Shown piece after piece: positions 51,539 to 64,000 of a DNA stretch of 64,000 nt. The DNA comes from Mallotus nudiflorus (taxonomy: Eukaryota > Streptophyta > Magnoliopsida > Malpighiales > Euphorbiaceae). The position numbers were made by a program, and so were the translations under genes. Position 1 is the stretch's first letter, and each line of letters begins with the position of its first letter. The DNA lies in NCBI GenBank assembly GCA_947683625.1, contig CANTUR010000425.1:1488001-1552000 (forward strand), read 5' to 3'. Below the pieces are notes generated by a model that was given only the letters and a program-made list of their open reading frames with translations, made no database searches and was not told the origin of the DNA.

Positions 51539-54500
51539 TGTTATAACTTGGTATTTTTTTTTATTATTCAATATATATTTGAGATTTGCAATGTTAATAA
51601 AATTTAAAAATTTTATTTATTTATTATTATTTATGATTAATAATTGTCATTTTACGTTAAATGTATTTTCTATGTAAAATATATATTATTTTAGAAGTTT
51701 ATTATTTAAATATTAGGGTTAATATTATTGGTGTTATTTTTAGTATTATTATTTTAAGTACCTTATTATTATTTTTGTTGTTTGATATTATTGTGAGCAT
51801 TATTTTTATTATTAAATTATTTCACTAGTATTATTAATATTATTATTTTCAATTGTTAATATTATATTATTAAATTGTATTGTTAGTGTGTGTTATATAT
51901 ATTTGTGTATATATATATGGGTATACTTTAGTATGGGGAATATAATTAAAGTAAAGTTTATATATATATATATATATATAAAGAAGAAAACTTACCAAAA
52001 ACACCATCTCCCTCCCCGTTTTGTCCCATTTTCTTCTCGTCATTGTGCCTCTCCCTTCTCCACCTCTAGATCGTCTCTCACCGCCACCAACCACTGCCAT
52101 CTTCTTCCTCCCTCTTCCCTCTTCCTCCTCAACATCATCCGATCGCCAGAAGCTCGCCGGATCGCCTGGAGTTGCAACGGCAACAGGGTGAGCACCCTCG
52201 CTCCCTCCTCCAGCCACCACAGCACGCCATTCTGGTGTCGTTCGACTCCCTGAGCTTTAGTGAAGTTGATCCCAAGCTCCATTCAAGCTCAAACTTGATC
52301 ATTTATGAGTTTTGCTTGATTTTTGGTTTATGACTATTAGGGTTTCCAATTTTTTTTAAGTTGAATCTTGTTGATTTTTGGAAACTTCCTTAACAAATGT
52401 TGATCCTAGTAGCTTAATCTTTCTAGAAATATTTTTATTTAATTTTTTGGAATTTATTTGATTTTGGGTAATTTTGATTATTTTATTATTAAATTATTGT
52501 ATTTTTGTTAATTAGGTTATTAATTGTTTTGAATATAAATTTGGTATTTTTAGTGTTAGTATATTATATTATTAATTTTAGTGTGAGAAAATAATTTTTA
52601 GTTATATTATATAATTTTTAGAAATATTTTTGAATTATGGAAATATTGGAATTCTATGTTAGATATGTATTTTTTTGTTAAAATATTGTTGACTTATATG
52701 TTTTAAATAATGTTAGAATAATTAATGTTGATAAAATTATTTTTGTGATTTTATATAAATTTTTGAGGAATTATTTAGTATTATGTGTTTTTTTTTTAAT
52801 TATATAGGTTAATTGTGGGTTTTTGTGGAAATTGTGGTTAAATATTATAATTTATATGATTTTATAGGGTATGAAAATGATTTTTATAAATTATTTACTA
52901 TTTTTAACTAATTAATACTAATTTTCAAAAATTATTTTCAAATAATATATTATTTACTATTTTGGTGATTAAATGGGTTTTTAATTATTTTTATTATATA
53001 TTTAGGCTATTTGGTGTTTTATTGTTTAAATATATTATATTTTGATATTTTGATGATATTTATTGATTTTTAATATATTTATTATATTATTTGATTTTTA
53101 ATATATTTATTATATTATTTGATTTTTGGTGAATTTGTGAACCTCGATAAAGAAATTGTGTAGTTCGGGATCCCAACCGGAGGTGTTTAGTTATTTGTGA
53201 TAGAAGTGTATTTTTCTTACAAGATCAGCTGTACTTTTTAGTAGAGAAATGTCCATTTTACAGAGAAGGTTCTGACGAATTTTCAATAGAATTTTCGTAA
53301 AACGTGATGTCGAGTTGATCTTGAGTTTTCATGTTTTGTCTAAGTTTTGTATTTCTAAATCAAGTCTTTTTAGAAGTATAAGTTAGATTTATTTTGATTG
53401 TTGTTATTATTTTATTTTCTAGTTGCGCTGAGACCGAGCCCTATCGGATCGGGCTCATCGAGTCAGTCTCAAGGAGCGCAAACTTGTGAGTTATTATACT
53501 ATATGCACATCGCCTTTAGGATGCATGATTTAGAATATTCATGTTTTAATATGTATTTATTCATGAATTGTTTTATTAAATGTTAGGTATATTTTTAGTA
53601 TATTTTTGATATATTTCAAAATAAATTTATGCTATATTTTCGATATATACTTAGAATATTTTTAGTATATTATTGGTTTTTAATTGGTATATTTTTATGG
53701 TTGATTTCAAATTTATTTAGCATATATATACTTGAAATATACTTAGTATATTTTATGTATAGTTCTTGTATATATATGGTTTATTTTGTTATTATGAATG
53801 TTATTATGCATTATTTATTTTTCCATATGTATGTTTAATTTTAATTGAAGGATATCAATAGAATGTGCTATCTAGTGGGTAGCACTAGGACCGTGTACGT
53901 ACCGGTGCGATAGATTTAGGGTTTAGTTGAGAATCACTTAAGGTGATATATGATTTGATTGATTGATTTGAGTTTGATATGATTGAATAATGTAGTTGTT
54001 GGAGCTTGATTGACCTAGTGTCCCAAGACCAATCACACTGATAATGAGACTACTGGAGATCGGTTGACTTAGTGTCTCGGGGTCAGTCTACTGTCCATAA
54101 TGGAAAAAGTGAATTAATTTGGAATTAAGTGAGTCTATATGGCTAGAGAGTTATTATTGATTGAGGTTGTGATTTAAATAGGGTTCTATTTGATCCTTCA
54201 TAATAAATGTTTTCCAGCATTTATTATATAAAAGGATTTCAGCATCTGTGTTAAATGTCTGTATATATTTATTATATATACTGCTGATTTGTTGCATATG
54301 ACATTAGGAGATGCAAGTATTTATAATATAATAATTCGCTCAGTGAGGTCTGACTCCCCTTAGTTGTTGATTTTTTTAGGAGATTCTTCTTCCTCAGACC
54401 TCAGTAGTAGGCCCATCCGTCGAACTTCTTCTCCCCCGACTTGTCTATGTAAATTACTTACTTGATTTTTTTATTATACTCTAGAAAACTGCAGTAGTAG

Positions 54501-54743
54501 TCGTATATTGTATCTGTAGAATGGTTTTATTATCAAAGACTTTTCTCTAAATATTGTATGAAATATTTTATTTTATGATATGACAGAAGTTTTAATTATT
54601 ATATTGATTTAAGATTTTAATTATGGTGCATATTTTATTTATTTATTGCATGCTTTTATTTTCTAAAGCTTGCTACGGGTTCCGAATTCGAAAGAATTCT
54701 CATTCTCTAGCACCGGTCATGACTCCCAATTTGGGTTATGACA
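51539..54743 (+). mobile_element. Nested solo LTR of the same family (copy G)
   Basis: 3,205 bp, from TGTTATAACTTGG to GGGTTATGACA, flanked by cttct on both sides (51534-51538 and 54744-54748). It interrupts the 3' LTR at a point matching about 43,767 in the 5' LTR. It is closer to copies A and C than to the host LTR: it has the ggacc/gggctcatcgag block, the two 'ggttgac/gattgac...agtgtc' repeats and the gcatgcttttatt...gctacgggttcc end. No internal coding sequence. ORFs at 51,888-52,282 lie in its CT-rich leader. Confidence 0.95.
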
Positions 54744-57111
54744 CTTCTTCCTTGTCGGTTTGCTTTAAAGGTCATCGTCGAAGATTCCAACAACCCCTGG
54801 ACATGCCATCGGTCTTGATCGAATCCTAACGTCTTGGGCTTTATTTCCCCTAACTCAATTCGTCCGAGCAACTCTGGTAATGAACTCAATTTTGAGAAAT
54901 TGTTTTTAGGTTAATTTTGGTTATTTTGTTAAATTAAGCTTGAATTTGATTTAATTAGATATTGTTGCTTTGAGATTATATATAATTGAGGTTGAAATCT
55001 AGTTAATGATGATTTTTAATTATTTTTATGATTTTTCAAAGTTTTTGGATTATTGTTCATGTAACTGTTCCGACCCAAAAAAATTTATATTTTTAATAAA
55101 TTATATTAATTATAAAGATTAAACTTTATTAAGGAAGTTTTATGAAATTATGTATGAAAATTTAAATATGAATTTTTAAAGATTATGTATATATTTGTGT
55201 TTTTGGAAAAATGTTAGAAATTTTTAATTATTTAAATTTTAATTAAAATTGTTGTTAATTATTCTGTTTTAGACTATTTAGATTAATAAAAGTGTAAAAA
55301 TAATTTTTATAATTATTTTCTAATTATTAATTATTTAGTAGTTATTTTGGGAAATATATAAGAAAAATAAATTTATTTATTATTTTTTAGCCTAAATGAG
55401 CATTTTATTATTTTTATGATATTAATAAATGATTTTAATAATTATTTACAATTTATGCTAATTTATTTGTAAAATGAAAATTTTATGCTATTAATGGATT
55501 TTATTAGCAATTATTATTTGTAAACTAGAATTTTATTATTTATTTAGAAAATAAATTTCTTTAATTTTTTTATGATATATGAGAAATTATATTTTATGAG
55601 ATTGGTTCTCGGTTGAGCGTGAATTGTAGTTCAGGGGCCTAACCCGAAATATTGAACTTGAGAATATTTTTGAAGTGTGTTTTCATGCAGTAATGACTCT
55701 ACTTTTAGTAGAGAGATGTTCGTTTTGCAAATGAGACTTTGTCGAATTTTTAGTAGATTTCTCGTAAAACATGATATCAGGTATGTGTTTAGTTTTGAGT
55801 CTTTTATTAGAGTCGAGTCTTAGATCGAGTTTTTTTCAAAATCTAGAATATATAAGATTACAATTTTTATCCTAATTATTTATGTATTATTTTTTCTACA
55901 ACCGCGCCGAGACCGAGGCCTACAGGATAGGGTAAGTTGAGTCATCATTGAGGAGCGCACTCCACTTGTGAGTTATTATTATAAGTATGCATTGCATATA
56001 GAAATTTTTATTGGCATCCATATTTTGATAAATGTGAATTTATTATGTTGTTGCATTAAATGTTAATTACTATTGCTATTATATATGTGTGTGTGTGTGA
56101 GAGAGAATATTAATTGTGATTATTGGATACTGTTTATTATTGATATTGATTTGTGTTATCGCGATGTGTTATTTTTTGAGGATAGCTGTAGAACGTGCTA
56201 TTTAGTGGGCTACACTAGGACTGTTGTGCAACATTACGCTATATGTTAGGCTGTAAATTTTTTATTGATATGAGATTATATGATTTGAGATATGGAAAAA
56301 TTGATTATTGAAATTTGTGATTAGAGAGTGATGTGACTGCGATAATACGGTTGACCTAGTGTCTCAGGGTTAGCTATATCGACAGTGTGATTGTGAAAGC
56401 TCGGTTGACTTAGTGTCTCGGGGTCAGTCCACTGTCAAATTGAAAAAGAGGAATATTCTTGGATTTAAGTGAGCCTGTTGGCTAGTGAGGTTCAATCATT
56501 GAGGTTGCAAAAATTTTAAGGTTCTGCTCCAATCTTCTACTTAATTTTCATTGGTGTGCTGATATGAAAATTATTTTTAATCATCTGCTTGAGATGCGTG
56601 TATAAATTACATAAATATAAATATAAATATATAAATACTATATTGATGCTTAACTGCTTGTATGCTTAGGTTGTATGTATATATATAATAATAATCACTT
56701 AGTGAGGTCTGACCCCCTCAATTTTTTTCAGAACTTATCTTGTCATATCTCTCATAATAGTTCTCTTTGCCAGATTATTTCTTCTCTGGTTGATTTATGT
56801 AAATTTTAAACTACCTTTTCCTTGTATTTTATTAGACGTTGCAGTAATAGTTTATACTTGTAGTAGTACATCTTCTTGTAGTATTTTATATTGTTATTGA
56901 CTTAGCCTTTGTATTTGAATATTTCTATGAAAATATTTTATTATGATATAATATAAAGATTTCTTTTTGTTTTAAAAATTTTTCAATTTTATGGCATATT
57001 TTTGTTATGTTTTGTAAGAGTTTTCTATTTTTAGACTTGCTACGGGTTCCAGATTCTTACGAATTCCCGTTCCCTAACACCGATTATGATTCCTATGTTT
57101 AAGTCATGACA
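54744..57111 (+). mobile_element. 3' LTR of the chromovirus, right piece
   Basis: Resumes with cttcttccttgtcggtttgc (5' LTR: cttctttgccagtttgc) and runs parallel to 43,768-46,087 to the end AAGTCATGACA at 57111. It holds about 170 bp missing from the 5' LTR. Confidence 0.93.
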
Positions 57112-57116
57112 CTTTA
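57112..57116 (+). repeat. Target-site duplication cttta, right copy
   Basis: Matches 43361-43365, directly after the CA end of the 3' LTR. Confidence 0.9.
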
Positions 57117-57448
57117 GAAGATGAATTAAGTTAAACCATATATCAATATATAATAAAAATAAAATTATTATATAATTTTAATTGACAAAATAGTAAGTTT
57201 TACGATTAGTTTAATTTTTATTATTATTAAATAAATATATATATTTTAAATAGTGATATAAATATTATGTATCTAATGTGTGTGGTTAATACTTTTTTTA
57301 ATGCAAATGAAGTCAAATAAAATAATATTTTAAAAATTATTGATGTCATAAATATAAAAATGACTTGAATTAAGAAAATAACGTTATATAATGATCAAAA
57401 TGATTTTATTAAAATTAATAATGTAGTAAATAATTATATACAATTTCA
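57117..57448. other. AT-rich spacer between two retroelements
   Basis: About 330 bp of AT-rich sequence without ORFs or recognised repeats. It should be the original host sequence that continues from the left flank at 43,360. Confidence 0.6.
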
Positions 57449-57851
57449 TGTGTGGTACCCCATATGCATATTACTATTTAATTAAGGTCTTTATTTTCCT
57501 ATGGTTACTTGCAGAAAAAGGACATCCAAGAAAAATAGGAAAAAATTTTCAATTAAAAAGAGTCCCGGATAAGAAGAAACACTCTTGTAGCAGGCATAGG
57601 ACTTTCATAAAAAAGGAATCATATTTCTCTCAGATTTGAGTATCACTATCCATATAAATAAGACCCCATATCCCTCATTCTTATTCATTCTATTCTCTTA
57701 TACTCATTGATCTCTTTATCTCTCTAAACTCTCTCTATATTCTCTGACTTGGGTATCAAAGGGTTTGTGGGGATCTTCCCCACCTCTTACCATACTTTTT
57801 TTTTTATCCCTTGCAGGGTTCCATCTCAAGAGTTCCTGAAATAAATTATTA
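57449..57851 (+). mobile_element. 5' LTR of Tat-lineage element 2
   Basis: About 403 bp, TGTGTGGTACCCCATATGC... to ...ATAAATTATTA, matched along its length by the 3' LTR at 16,127-16,533. It is followed three bases later by TGGTACCGTTTATGGGAA (57854), a mutated form of the TGGCGCC-type primer site of Tat/Athila elements. Start and end are set by comparison with the other copy. Confidence 0.75.
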
Positions 57852-57922
57852 AGTGGTACCGTTTATGGGAATCTCTTAAGTTAAAAGCCATTCAAGCATC
57901 TACCAACTGAGACCTTGGCATC

Positions 57923-59582
57923 ATGACTTCCAACCCACTACCAATCTTAACTCCTGACACACACATCAACCCATCTGCTCCTATTCCTCTAATCAACTTG
58001 TCAATAACTACTCAGACGATAATTCCATCAGCCCCCTTTCAACATGTTGGACCCTTATCTTAAGTCCCAATTGGTACATATATACCACCTGGCAGTACTC
58101 AAGGGTGGCCAGCTCTTGGCATCGACCTCCCTTATTATGCCTTTTTTTAATATCATAACAAACTTATACTTTCTATACCTTTTCTGAACCAATCAAAAAC
58201 ACCTAACCTAAACACAGTAACCCAAACATTCAACCTATCCCCAATAAGAGAAAGAAGCAATGATTCAAAATATTCAAATTTAAATGACCCTGATGCAATA
58301 ACAGTTGAACACCTTGATTCAAAGTGGCAATCCCGAAATAACTCACACGGGAAATAATATGATGCCACTAGTAACAACTCTAAAGGTATCTAGAGAAAAT
58401 AGAGAAAAACACAATGCTTTGGAAGGAGAATCCAGTTTGACAATCCCAACCCTCGATGATTCAAAGATAGCCCAATTGGTTAAAGAGGTTATGCATAAAG
58501 TTCATACTAGGCCGAGGAAAGAAGATGAATGCGTTATGGAAGGGAAAATGCCTTTTATAAATAGAATAATTCGGACGAAAATTCCAACCAAATTTAAAAT
58601 GCCATAGTTAGATCAATTTGATGGAACCAGAGATCTAATCAACCACATATCCTCATTCAGAACTAAAATGTTACTCCAAAATGTAAATGATAGAATCATG
58701 TGCAAAGTCTTTCTAAGTACACTTACTAAGAATGTTCATAAGTGGTTCCACCGACTCCTTGAGGATTCTATCTTCTCCTTCAAAGAGTTAGCCGAGAAAT
58801 TTTGAAATCACGTCCCTCTAACTAAAAATATCAATGATCTCCAGATGTGCAGATAGGAGGTCACTAAATCACTGTGAAGGTATTGGATCGATTCAATAAA
58901 GTAGCCATGTAAATTGAAAATGCGGTTGACGAGGTAGCTTAGAGGCTTTAAAGAATGGGACTCGACTCAGAAAGCTAAAAAATAAGATAATGACAAAATA
59001 ACTTAGCACCTTCACTGAGGTAATGGCACAGGTAATAAAGATGATAAAGATGGATGAAGACAGGAGGATACGAAGGGATGATGGAGCACCTGCTAGGAGA
59101 GATGAAAGGTCAAGACCCAGAAGGCTGAACTTCTAGTAGTCAAACTTTAGAAACCTAGCAGAAGGATTTGAGAAGGAGACTGAGAAATATATGCCACTAA
59201 ACACCTCTAGATCCAGGATTCTCATATGGGTCAAGCAAAATAATGTGGGCATTACTCTAGCTAAAAGACTGAGTCTGACAAGGAGAGCCATGCAAGATAA
59301 AAGGTACTACTATCAATATCATCGGGATTACGGGCACAAAACTGAGGCATGCTGAGAATTAAAGAATGACATAGAAAGATTAATACAAAATGGTAAACTC
59401 AATAACTTTATTAACACATCCAGAGGGAGTAGAGATCCAGATGGTCAAGACAAGGATAGGCCAGAACCAAAGAAAGCCTGGAATGAACTGGCCGACATTA
59501 TTATGATTGTCAGAGGAGAAGTCGTGGAGAAGAGGCCCAAAAGATTCTGCAAAGAAGAAGGGTCCACCCTTAAGAAAAAGTA
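57923..59582 (+). pseudogene. Tat gag remnant
   Basis: Starts MTSNPLPILTPDTHINPS. Gag core at about 58,600-58,800: LDQFDGTRDLINHISSFRTK, MCKVFLSTLTKNVHKWFHRL, EDSIFSFKELAEKF then a stop. The zinc-knuckle-like YYYQYHRDYGHKTEAC (about 59,310-59,355) is followed by ELKNDIERLIQNGKLNNF; the first Cys of the CxxH-GH-C pattern is Tyr here. Ends with KKEGSTLKKK-type basic residues and a stop at about 59,582. Several internal stops. Confidence 0.8.
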
Positions 59583-62500
59583 AACTATTATGTTTGGTTC
59601 AAAAGATGGGAAACATGTTCAGCACCCTCACAATGATGCACTGGTAGTAAGCGCTTTCATTAACAATTACCCAGTGAAAAGATTGTTAATCGATGATGGG
59701 AGCACTGTCAATGCACGGATGCCTACAAAGCAATGGGAGGTTCTATTACTAATTTAAAGGCTATTAAAAATCCCATTATAAGCTTTTGTAAAGGAACTAC
59801 ACAACCAATGGGATTATTAGAGTTAAGTCTAGAATTCGGAGACTGAGATATTAGAGAAGTGAAGGTAGTTAAGGCTTAGTAAAGTGGATCTCCCATTCGT
59901 ATACAACAGCATCATAGACCGACCAACACTTTACAAGATCGATGCAGTCATGAGTATCCAGGATCTGACTATGAAGATTCCTATTGAAGGTCGAGTCCTC
60001 ATAATTCACGAGGATCAGCACATGGCTAGGTAATGCTACCAGATGGCAGTCAAAGCTCAGATGGAGGCATTCCCTTTGGAATCTTGGGAAATGGAGAAAT
60101 AAGAAGCCAACCCTGAGCCAATTAATGAGGTTCAAAAAATACAGATCATCAATGAAAAGATGATAAGGATCGACAACGAGCTTAATAGCAAGGTTAAACA
60201 TGGAATAAATGAGGTCCTCATTAAACACTTAACTAGTTTTGCCTCTCAAGCATCTGAAATCATTAGAGTAAATCCTTATATTAACTCATACAGTCTGAAT
60301 ATTAAATTAAGAGTAAAGCCAGTCGTTAAAAAAAAGAGGACCTTCGCGTACGAAAGATAGAAGATAATCGCTAAAGAAATAAAGAAGTTACTGGAAGTTG
60401 AATTTATCAAAGAAGTCTCACACCCATAATAGGTGGCTAACGTGGTGCTGGTGAAGAAGTCCAATGGCAAATATAGGATGTGTGTGGATTATACAGACCT
60501 CAATAGAGCATGCCTTAAAAATAGCTATTTGTTGCCAATGATAGATCAACTGGTGGACTTTACTACTGGTCACTGCCTATAAAACTTGTTGCATAAGGGT
60601 ACCATCAGGTACTAATAAAGAAAGAAGATCAGGAAAAGACGTGATTCATCACCCATGAAAGTCTCTATTGTTACAAAGTTATGCACTTTGGGCTAAAGAA
60701 CACCGAAACAACATATCAAAGGCTAATGAACCATATGTTTCAAGATTAAATTGGAAAGAACATGGAGGTATATTTGGATGACATCATGGTTAAGAGCCAA
60801 CATACAGAGTGGCATTCCGATGACCTTAACCAAACCCTTCAAACATTGAACCAATTCCAGATCAAGCTAAATCCAAAGAAGTGTGTTTTTAGAGAAAAGG
60901 TAGGTAAATTGCTAGGATTCATGATATCCAACATGGGAATTAAAGCTAACCTGGAGAAGATGGAGACTATTTTTAAAATGAAAGCTCTGACAATAATCAA
61001 CGAGCTACAAAAGCTAAATGGTAGAATAATAACCTTATAGTGTTTCATCTCTTGTTCAGCCAAGCAGTGTCTACCATTATTCCGAGCCTTAAAAAATTCT
61101 AAGAAGTTTGTATGGAATGAAGAATGTCAGGCAACTTTTAAAGACATCAAAAAATTCTTGTCCTTACCACCTCTACTCAACAGGCCAATTCCTGGAGAAA
61201 CACTGTACCTATACCTCTTTACTGGTCAAGAGTCAATTGCTTCAGTACTAGTAAAGGAAGAAGGAATTCAATAAAGTCCAGTATACTACATCAATAAGAT
61301 ACTCAGAGGTTCAAAAATTCGTTATACGAAACTAGATAATTTAGCTACGATCGTCGTCCACACATCCTACAAACTCTAGCACTACTTTCAAGCCCATTCA
61401 ATCATTATAAGATCCAGTTTCCCTTTAAAGAAAATCTTACAAAGACCTGAAACATTCGATAGACTATTTCAATGGTCAATATTGCTCGGAGAATTCAATA
61501 TCAACTATGAACCTCGGTAATAAATAAAAGCTTAGACCTTAGTAGACTTCGTATAATAAATGAAAGCGGGAGATCTTGCTCTTTCCAAATGTCCTAAATG
61601 GAAGCTTTATGTTGATGGAGCTTCATCCATCTAAGGAACTGGTGTTAGAATCATTCTTAAAGGGCCACATAAAGTCACCATTAAATATGTAGTCCAAATA
61701 AAGTACAATGCCACTAACAATGCAGCTAAGTATAAAGCACTCATCATGGGGTTAAAGTTGGCTACCAAGGTTAAAGCCAAGCATCTTAAGATATACTTGG
61801 ATTCACATCTGATGGAAAATGAAGTTAAAAGGACATTCCATATTAAGGACCTAAGTATCGCCAAATATGTCGAGAAAGTCAAACAACTCCTAAAGAAGAT
61901 CGAGCAGGAGGGGGGATAATGGGGGATCATCCAAATCCCCATATATGAAAATTTTGAAGCTGATCTACTGACCAATTTAATAGCTAAAAATAGTCAGACA
62001 TTTAAAAAACTTGAGCTTACTAAAGTACTAATAAAGCCAAGCACCGAGTACCCAAAGATCAAGGACATACAGGAAGTAGCAGAATGGATGAAATCGATCA
62101 TTCAGTATTTTGAACATAAGGTACTTTTAGAAGATAAATTGAAAGCTCAAAAGTTAAAGATAGAGGCTATGCACTACTCCATCCACCACAGGAAACTCGA
62201 CAATAGGTCTCTCTCACACCCATGGTCTAAATGTGTATCACCAGATGAAGGAAATACATGCTTAGGGAAATCCATGAAGGAATTTATAGAGCATATAAAT
62301 CTCATCATTCATTAATCAGAAAGGCATTGCTATATGGATATTATTGGCCTACCATGTCCCGAGATGCTTAGAAACTGACTCAACAAGCCATAAATGTTAG
62401 TAATTTACCTGCTTCAGCCATAAGCCTTCTAATTCTTAGCATCCGATTAGGAGCCCTTAGCCTTTTGCAGTATAGGGGATGGACATCCTGGGTCCCTTTC

Positions 62501-63319
62501 CTACCTTAAACTCGTAGAAGAAGTTCCTAATCATGGTTATAGACCACTTCACCAAGTGGATAGAAGTTGAGATTATACCAACCATCCCTGAAGCCCAGAT
62601 CCAACACTTTTTTTAAAAAATAAATCATCTACAAATTTGGAATACCACATACCTTGATAATAGATAATGGGAAGTAGTTCGATAATGAGAATTTTAAAAA
62701 ATTTTGTTTGAATCTCAAAATAAAGCTCTGATTCACCTCAGTAGCTCATCCGCAAATAATTGGATAGACAGAGGTTATTAATAGAATCATCATGCAAGGG
62801 CTATAGAAAAGACTTGATGAAAAGAAGGCAAATTAAATTGACAAACCCAAAAACATTGTATGGGCCTATAAGACTACACCCAGAACCTCCACTAGAGAAA
62901 TGCCCTTCAGACTAACTTATGGGATGGATACAATAATCCTGATAGAGCTTGGATCAGTAAGTTATCGGATTAACGAGAATTTGGATCAATAAGTTAATAA
63001 CATTAACTCTCGGATATGTCTGGACTTATTTAAAGAGAGGAGAGAGCAAGCATCTATTATTGTAGAAGCCTAAAGGTAGAGAGTCATTAAATGTCATAAT
63101 CAGCACATCTGGCCAAAACACTTCAAAGTCAGAGACTGGGTACTTAGAAAAGCTAACATTGTCAAAGGTAACTCCAGCATAGGCAAGCTCGGACCTAATT
63201 GGGAAGGTCCTTATCAAGTCACTGAGAAGACAACCAAATGGGCATACAAGATCAAAGATAGACAAGGAAAAGAGTTGTAGTAATATTGGAACTTAGATAG
63301 TCTCCAGAGATATTATTAA
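59583..63319 (+). pseudogene. Tat pol remnant (protease, RT, RNase H, integrase)
   Basis: Protease: HNDALVVSAFINNYPVKRLL then IDDGST (about 59,630-59,705). RT: ANVVLVKKSNGKYRMCVDYT (60,430-60,490) and MEVYLDDIMVKSQHTEWHSD (60,762), keeping the YLDD catalytic motif, then KCVFREKVGKLLGFMIS. RNase H: KLYVDGASS, GTGVRIIL, YNATNNAAKYKALIMGLKLA and LKIYLDSHL (61,600-61,810). Integrase: HIALLYGYYWPTMSRDA-type finger region, FGIPHTLIIDNGK and TTPRTSTREMPFRLTYGMDT (62,640-62,930); C-terminal GKLGPNWEGPYQVTEKTTKW and WNLDSLQRYY (to 63,319). Stops and shifts in each domain. Confidence 0.85.
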
Positions 63320-63429
63320 TAAATGTACTAAGAATTACAAGTAATAAAATACTTCATTTATCAATGGAAATGTTGTATTACAAAGTATTCCAAAAATAAA
63401 AGGAAAATTATTAACTAAATAATTTACAA

Positions 63430-64000
63430 TTAAGTATCAGGTTGCTCAGAATAATAGAGACTCATATCATAAGACTTGAACACAGAAGCTAGATCAGGTC
63501 CAGCAAAGACAACACTGGTAGACATCTCCCCAGCAGGCCTCAAATCTTTTGGTTTTTTAGTAGATAATATATCGGTGGTAGTCTTGGTTGATTTGTTAGG
63601 ATTCTTTGATCGCTTGGAAGAAGCCTTGCTTTGAGTATCCTTTTGGCAACTATCTTGGCCAAATCGATAGGCATTATTTTATCCAAGTCTATGAAGTCTA
63701 GATTCAGGTTTTAGGAGAGCAAGACTCTTCGACATTCAGACTTGTAGGCTTTGAGAAACCCCACAACCATATTCTGGTAGCTTCTTTTGTCATCCTCACG
63801 GGATTTCTCAACTTCAGCTAGCTTCTCCTTCAAAGCCGTAATCCAGTAATCTTGCCTTTCAATTTTAGTTATAAGTTAAGCTTAGTTATGCTCTAAATCC
63901 TCCACCCTCTTTTAGCTTGCCTCAGATCTTGCCTTGGTTTGGTAGAGCTCCAATGCTACCTTTGCCTTCTCTAATTTCTTTTTAAAATTAATGGCTATGG
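63430..64000 (-). pseudogene. Antisense ORF of Tat element 2, C-terminal part
   Basis: Read on the minus strand from the window edge: MAINFKKKLEKAKVALELYQ, then a heptad-rich stretch TALKEKLAEVEKSREDDKRS, YQNMVVGFLKAYKSECRRVL, FIDLDKIMP, a Lys/Ser-rich linker, and a tail ending SYDMSLYYSEQPDT with stop at 63430-63432. It has four to six internal stops. The coiled-coil-rich end after a gypsy-type transposon domain is the expected partner of the N-terminal half seen in remnant 1 at 14.2-14.8 kb. The N-terminal part is outside the window. Confidence 0.7.

Larger units (their letters stand above)
57449..64000 (+). mobile_element. Ty3/gypsy Tat-lineage element 2 (degenerate, right end outside window)
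   Basis: Layout: 5' LTR, primer site, gag (57.92-59.58 kb), protease, RT, RNase H, integrase ending about 63,319, then an antisense ORF (63,430 to the window end). The antisense ORF between pol and 3' LTR, the gag zinc-knuckle style and the RNase H pattern place it in the Tat group. Stop codons occur in every domain. The 3' LTR must lie to the right of the window. Confidence 0.85.

Noticed and set aside
51888..52282. Overlapping ORFs on both strands of about 80-120 residues
   Set aside because: They lie in the CT-rich leader of the nested solo LTR and show no family resemblance.

Overview
This is plant nuclear DNA, most likely from a eudicot. It is AT-rich, its genes carry many GT-AG introns, and the three intact genes are recognisable plant housekeeping genes. 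They are surrounded by decayed LTR retrotransposons of several classes, two candidate DNA-transposon-type elements and TA microsatellites. I cannot name the species. No rRNA, tRNA, CRISPR or organellar sequence was seen.

Layout. 1-9.55 kb holds three copies of one long-LTR family (about 2.7-3.4 kb each; one cut by the window edge, one on the minus strand with a tRNA-iMet primer site). 9.55-13.5 kb looks like the 3' end of a Ty1/copia Sirevirus-type element with repeated polypurine tracts; a 1,536-bp solo LTR with a perfect target duplication (gaaca) sits inside it. 13.5-16.53 kb is the 3' end of a Ty3/gypsy Tat-lineage element: an antisense ORF remnant, a 90/38-bp tandem array and a short 3' LTR. 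16.53-20.6 kb has no recognisable gene.

The gene island is 20.6-38.95 kb. It contains (+) a 981-residue DUF810/MHD-domain UNC-13-like protein in 5 exons, one with a GC donor; (-) STT3A, the catalytic subunit of the oligosaccharyltransferase, in 21 coding exons (805 residues, or 771 if a 102-nt exitron-like segment is removed); and (-) an SDS22/PPP1R7-type leucine-rich repeat protein in 6 exons (337 residues). I built each model by joining exons and checked that phases and lengths agree. The DUF810 gene and STT3A converge; STT3A and the LRR gene are in the same orientation about 2 kb apart.

39.1-42.65 kb is a probable Mutator-like element, and 42.9-43.27 kb a MITE-like element with terminal inverted repeats of about 95 bp. 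43,366-57,111 is a complete but dead chromovirus (Ty3/gypsy with chromodomain, Tekay/Del type) flanked by cttta. Its 3' LTR is split by a nested solo LTR (51,539-54,743) of the same family, flanked by cttct. 57,449 to the end is a second Tat-lineage element (5' LTR, gag, protease, RT, RNase H, integrase, then an antisense ORF running off the window).

The main points for follow-up are the exitron-like segment in STT3A, conserved splice-site-like signals and hairpins inside the chromovirus LTRs, the antisense ORFs and tandem array of the Tat elements, and the exact nested-insertion history. I found no wholly new biological system.
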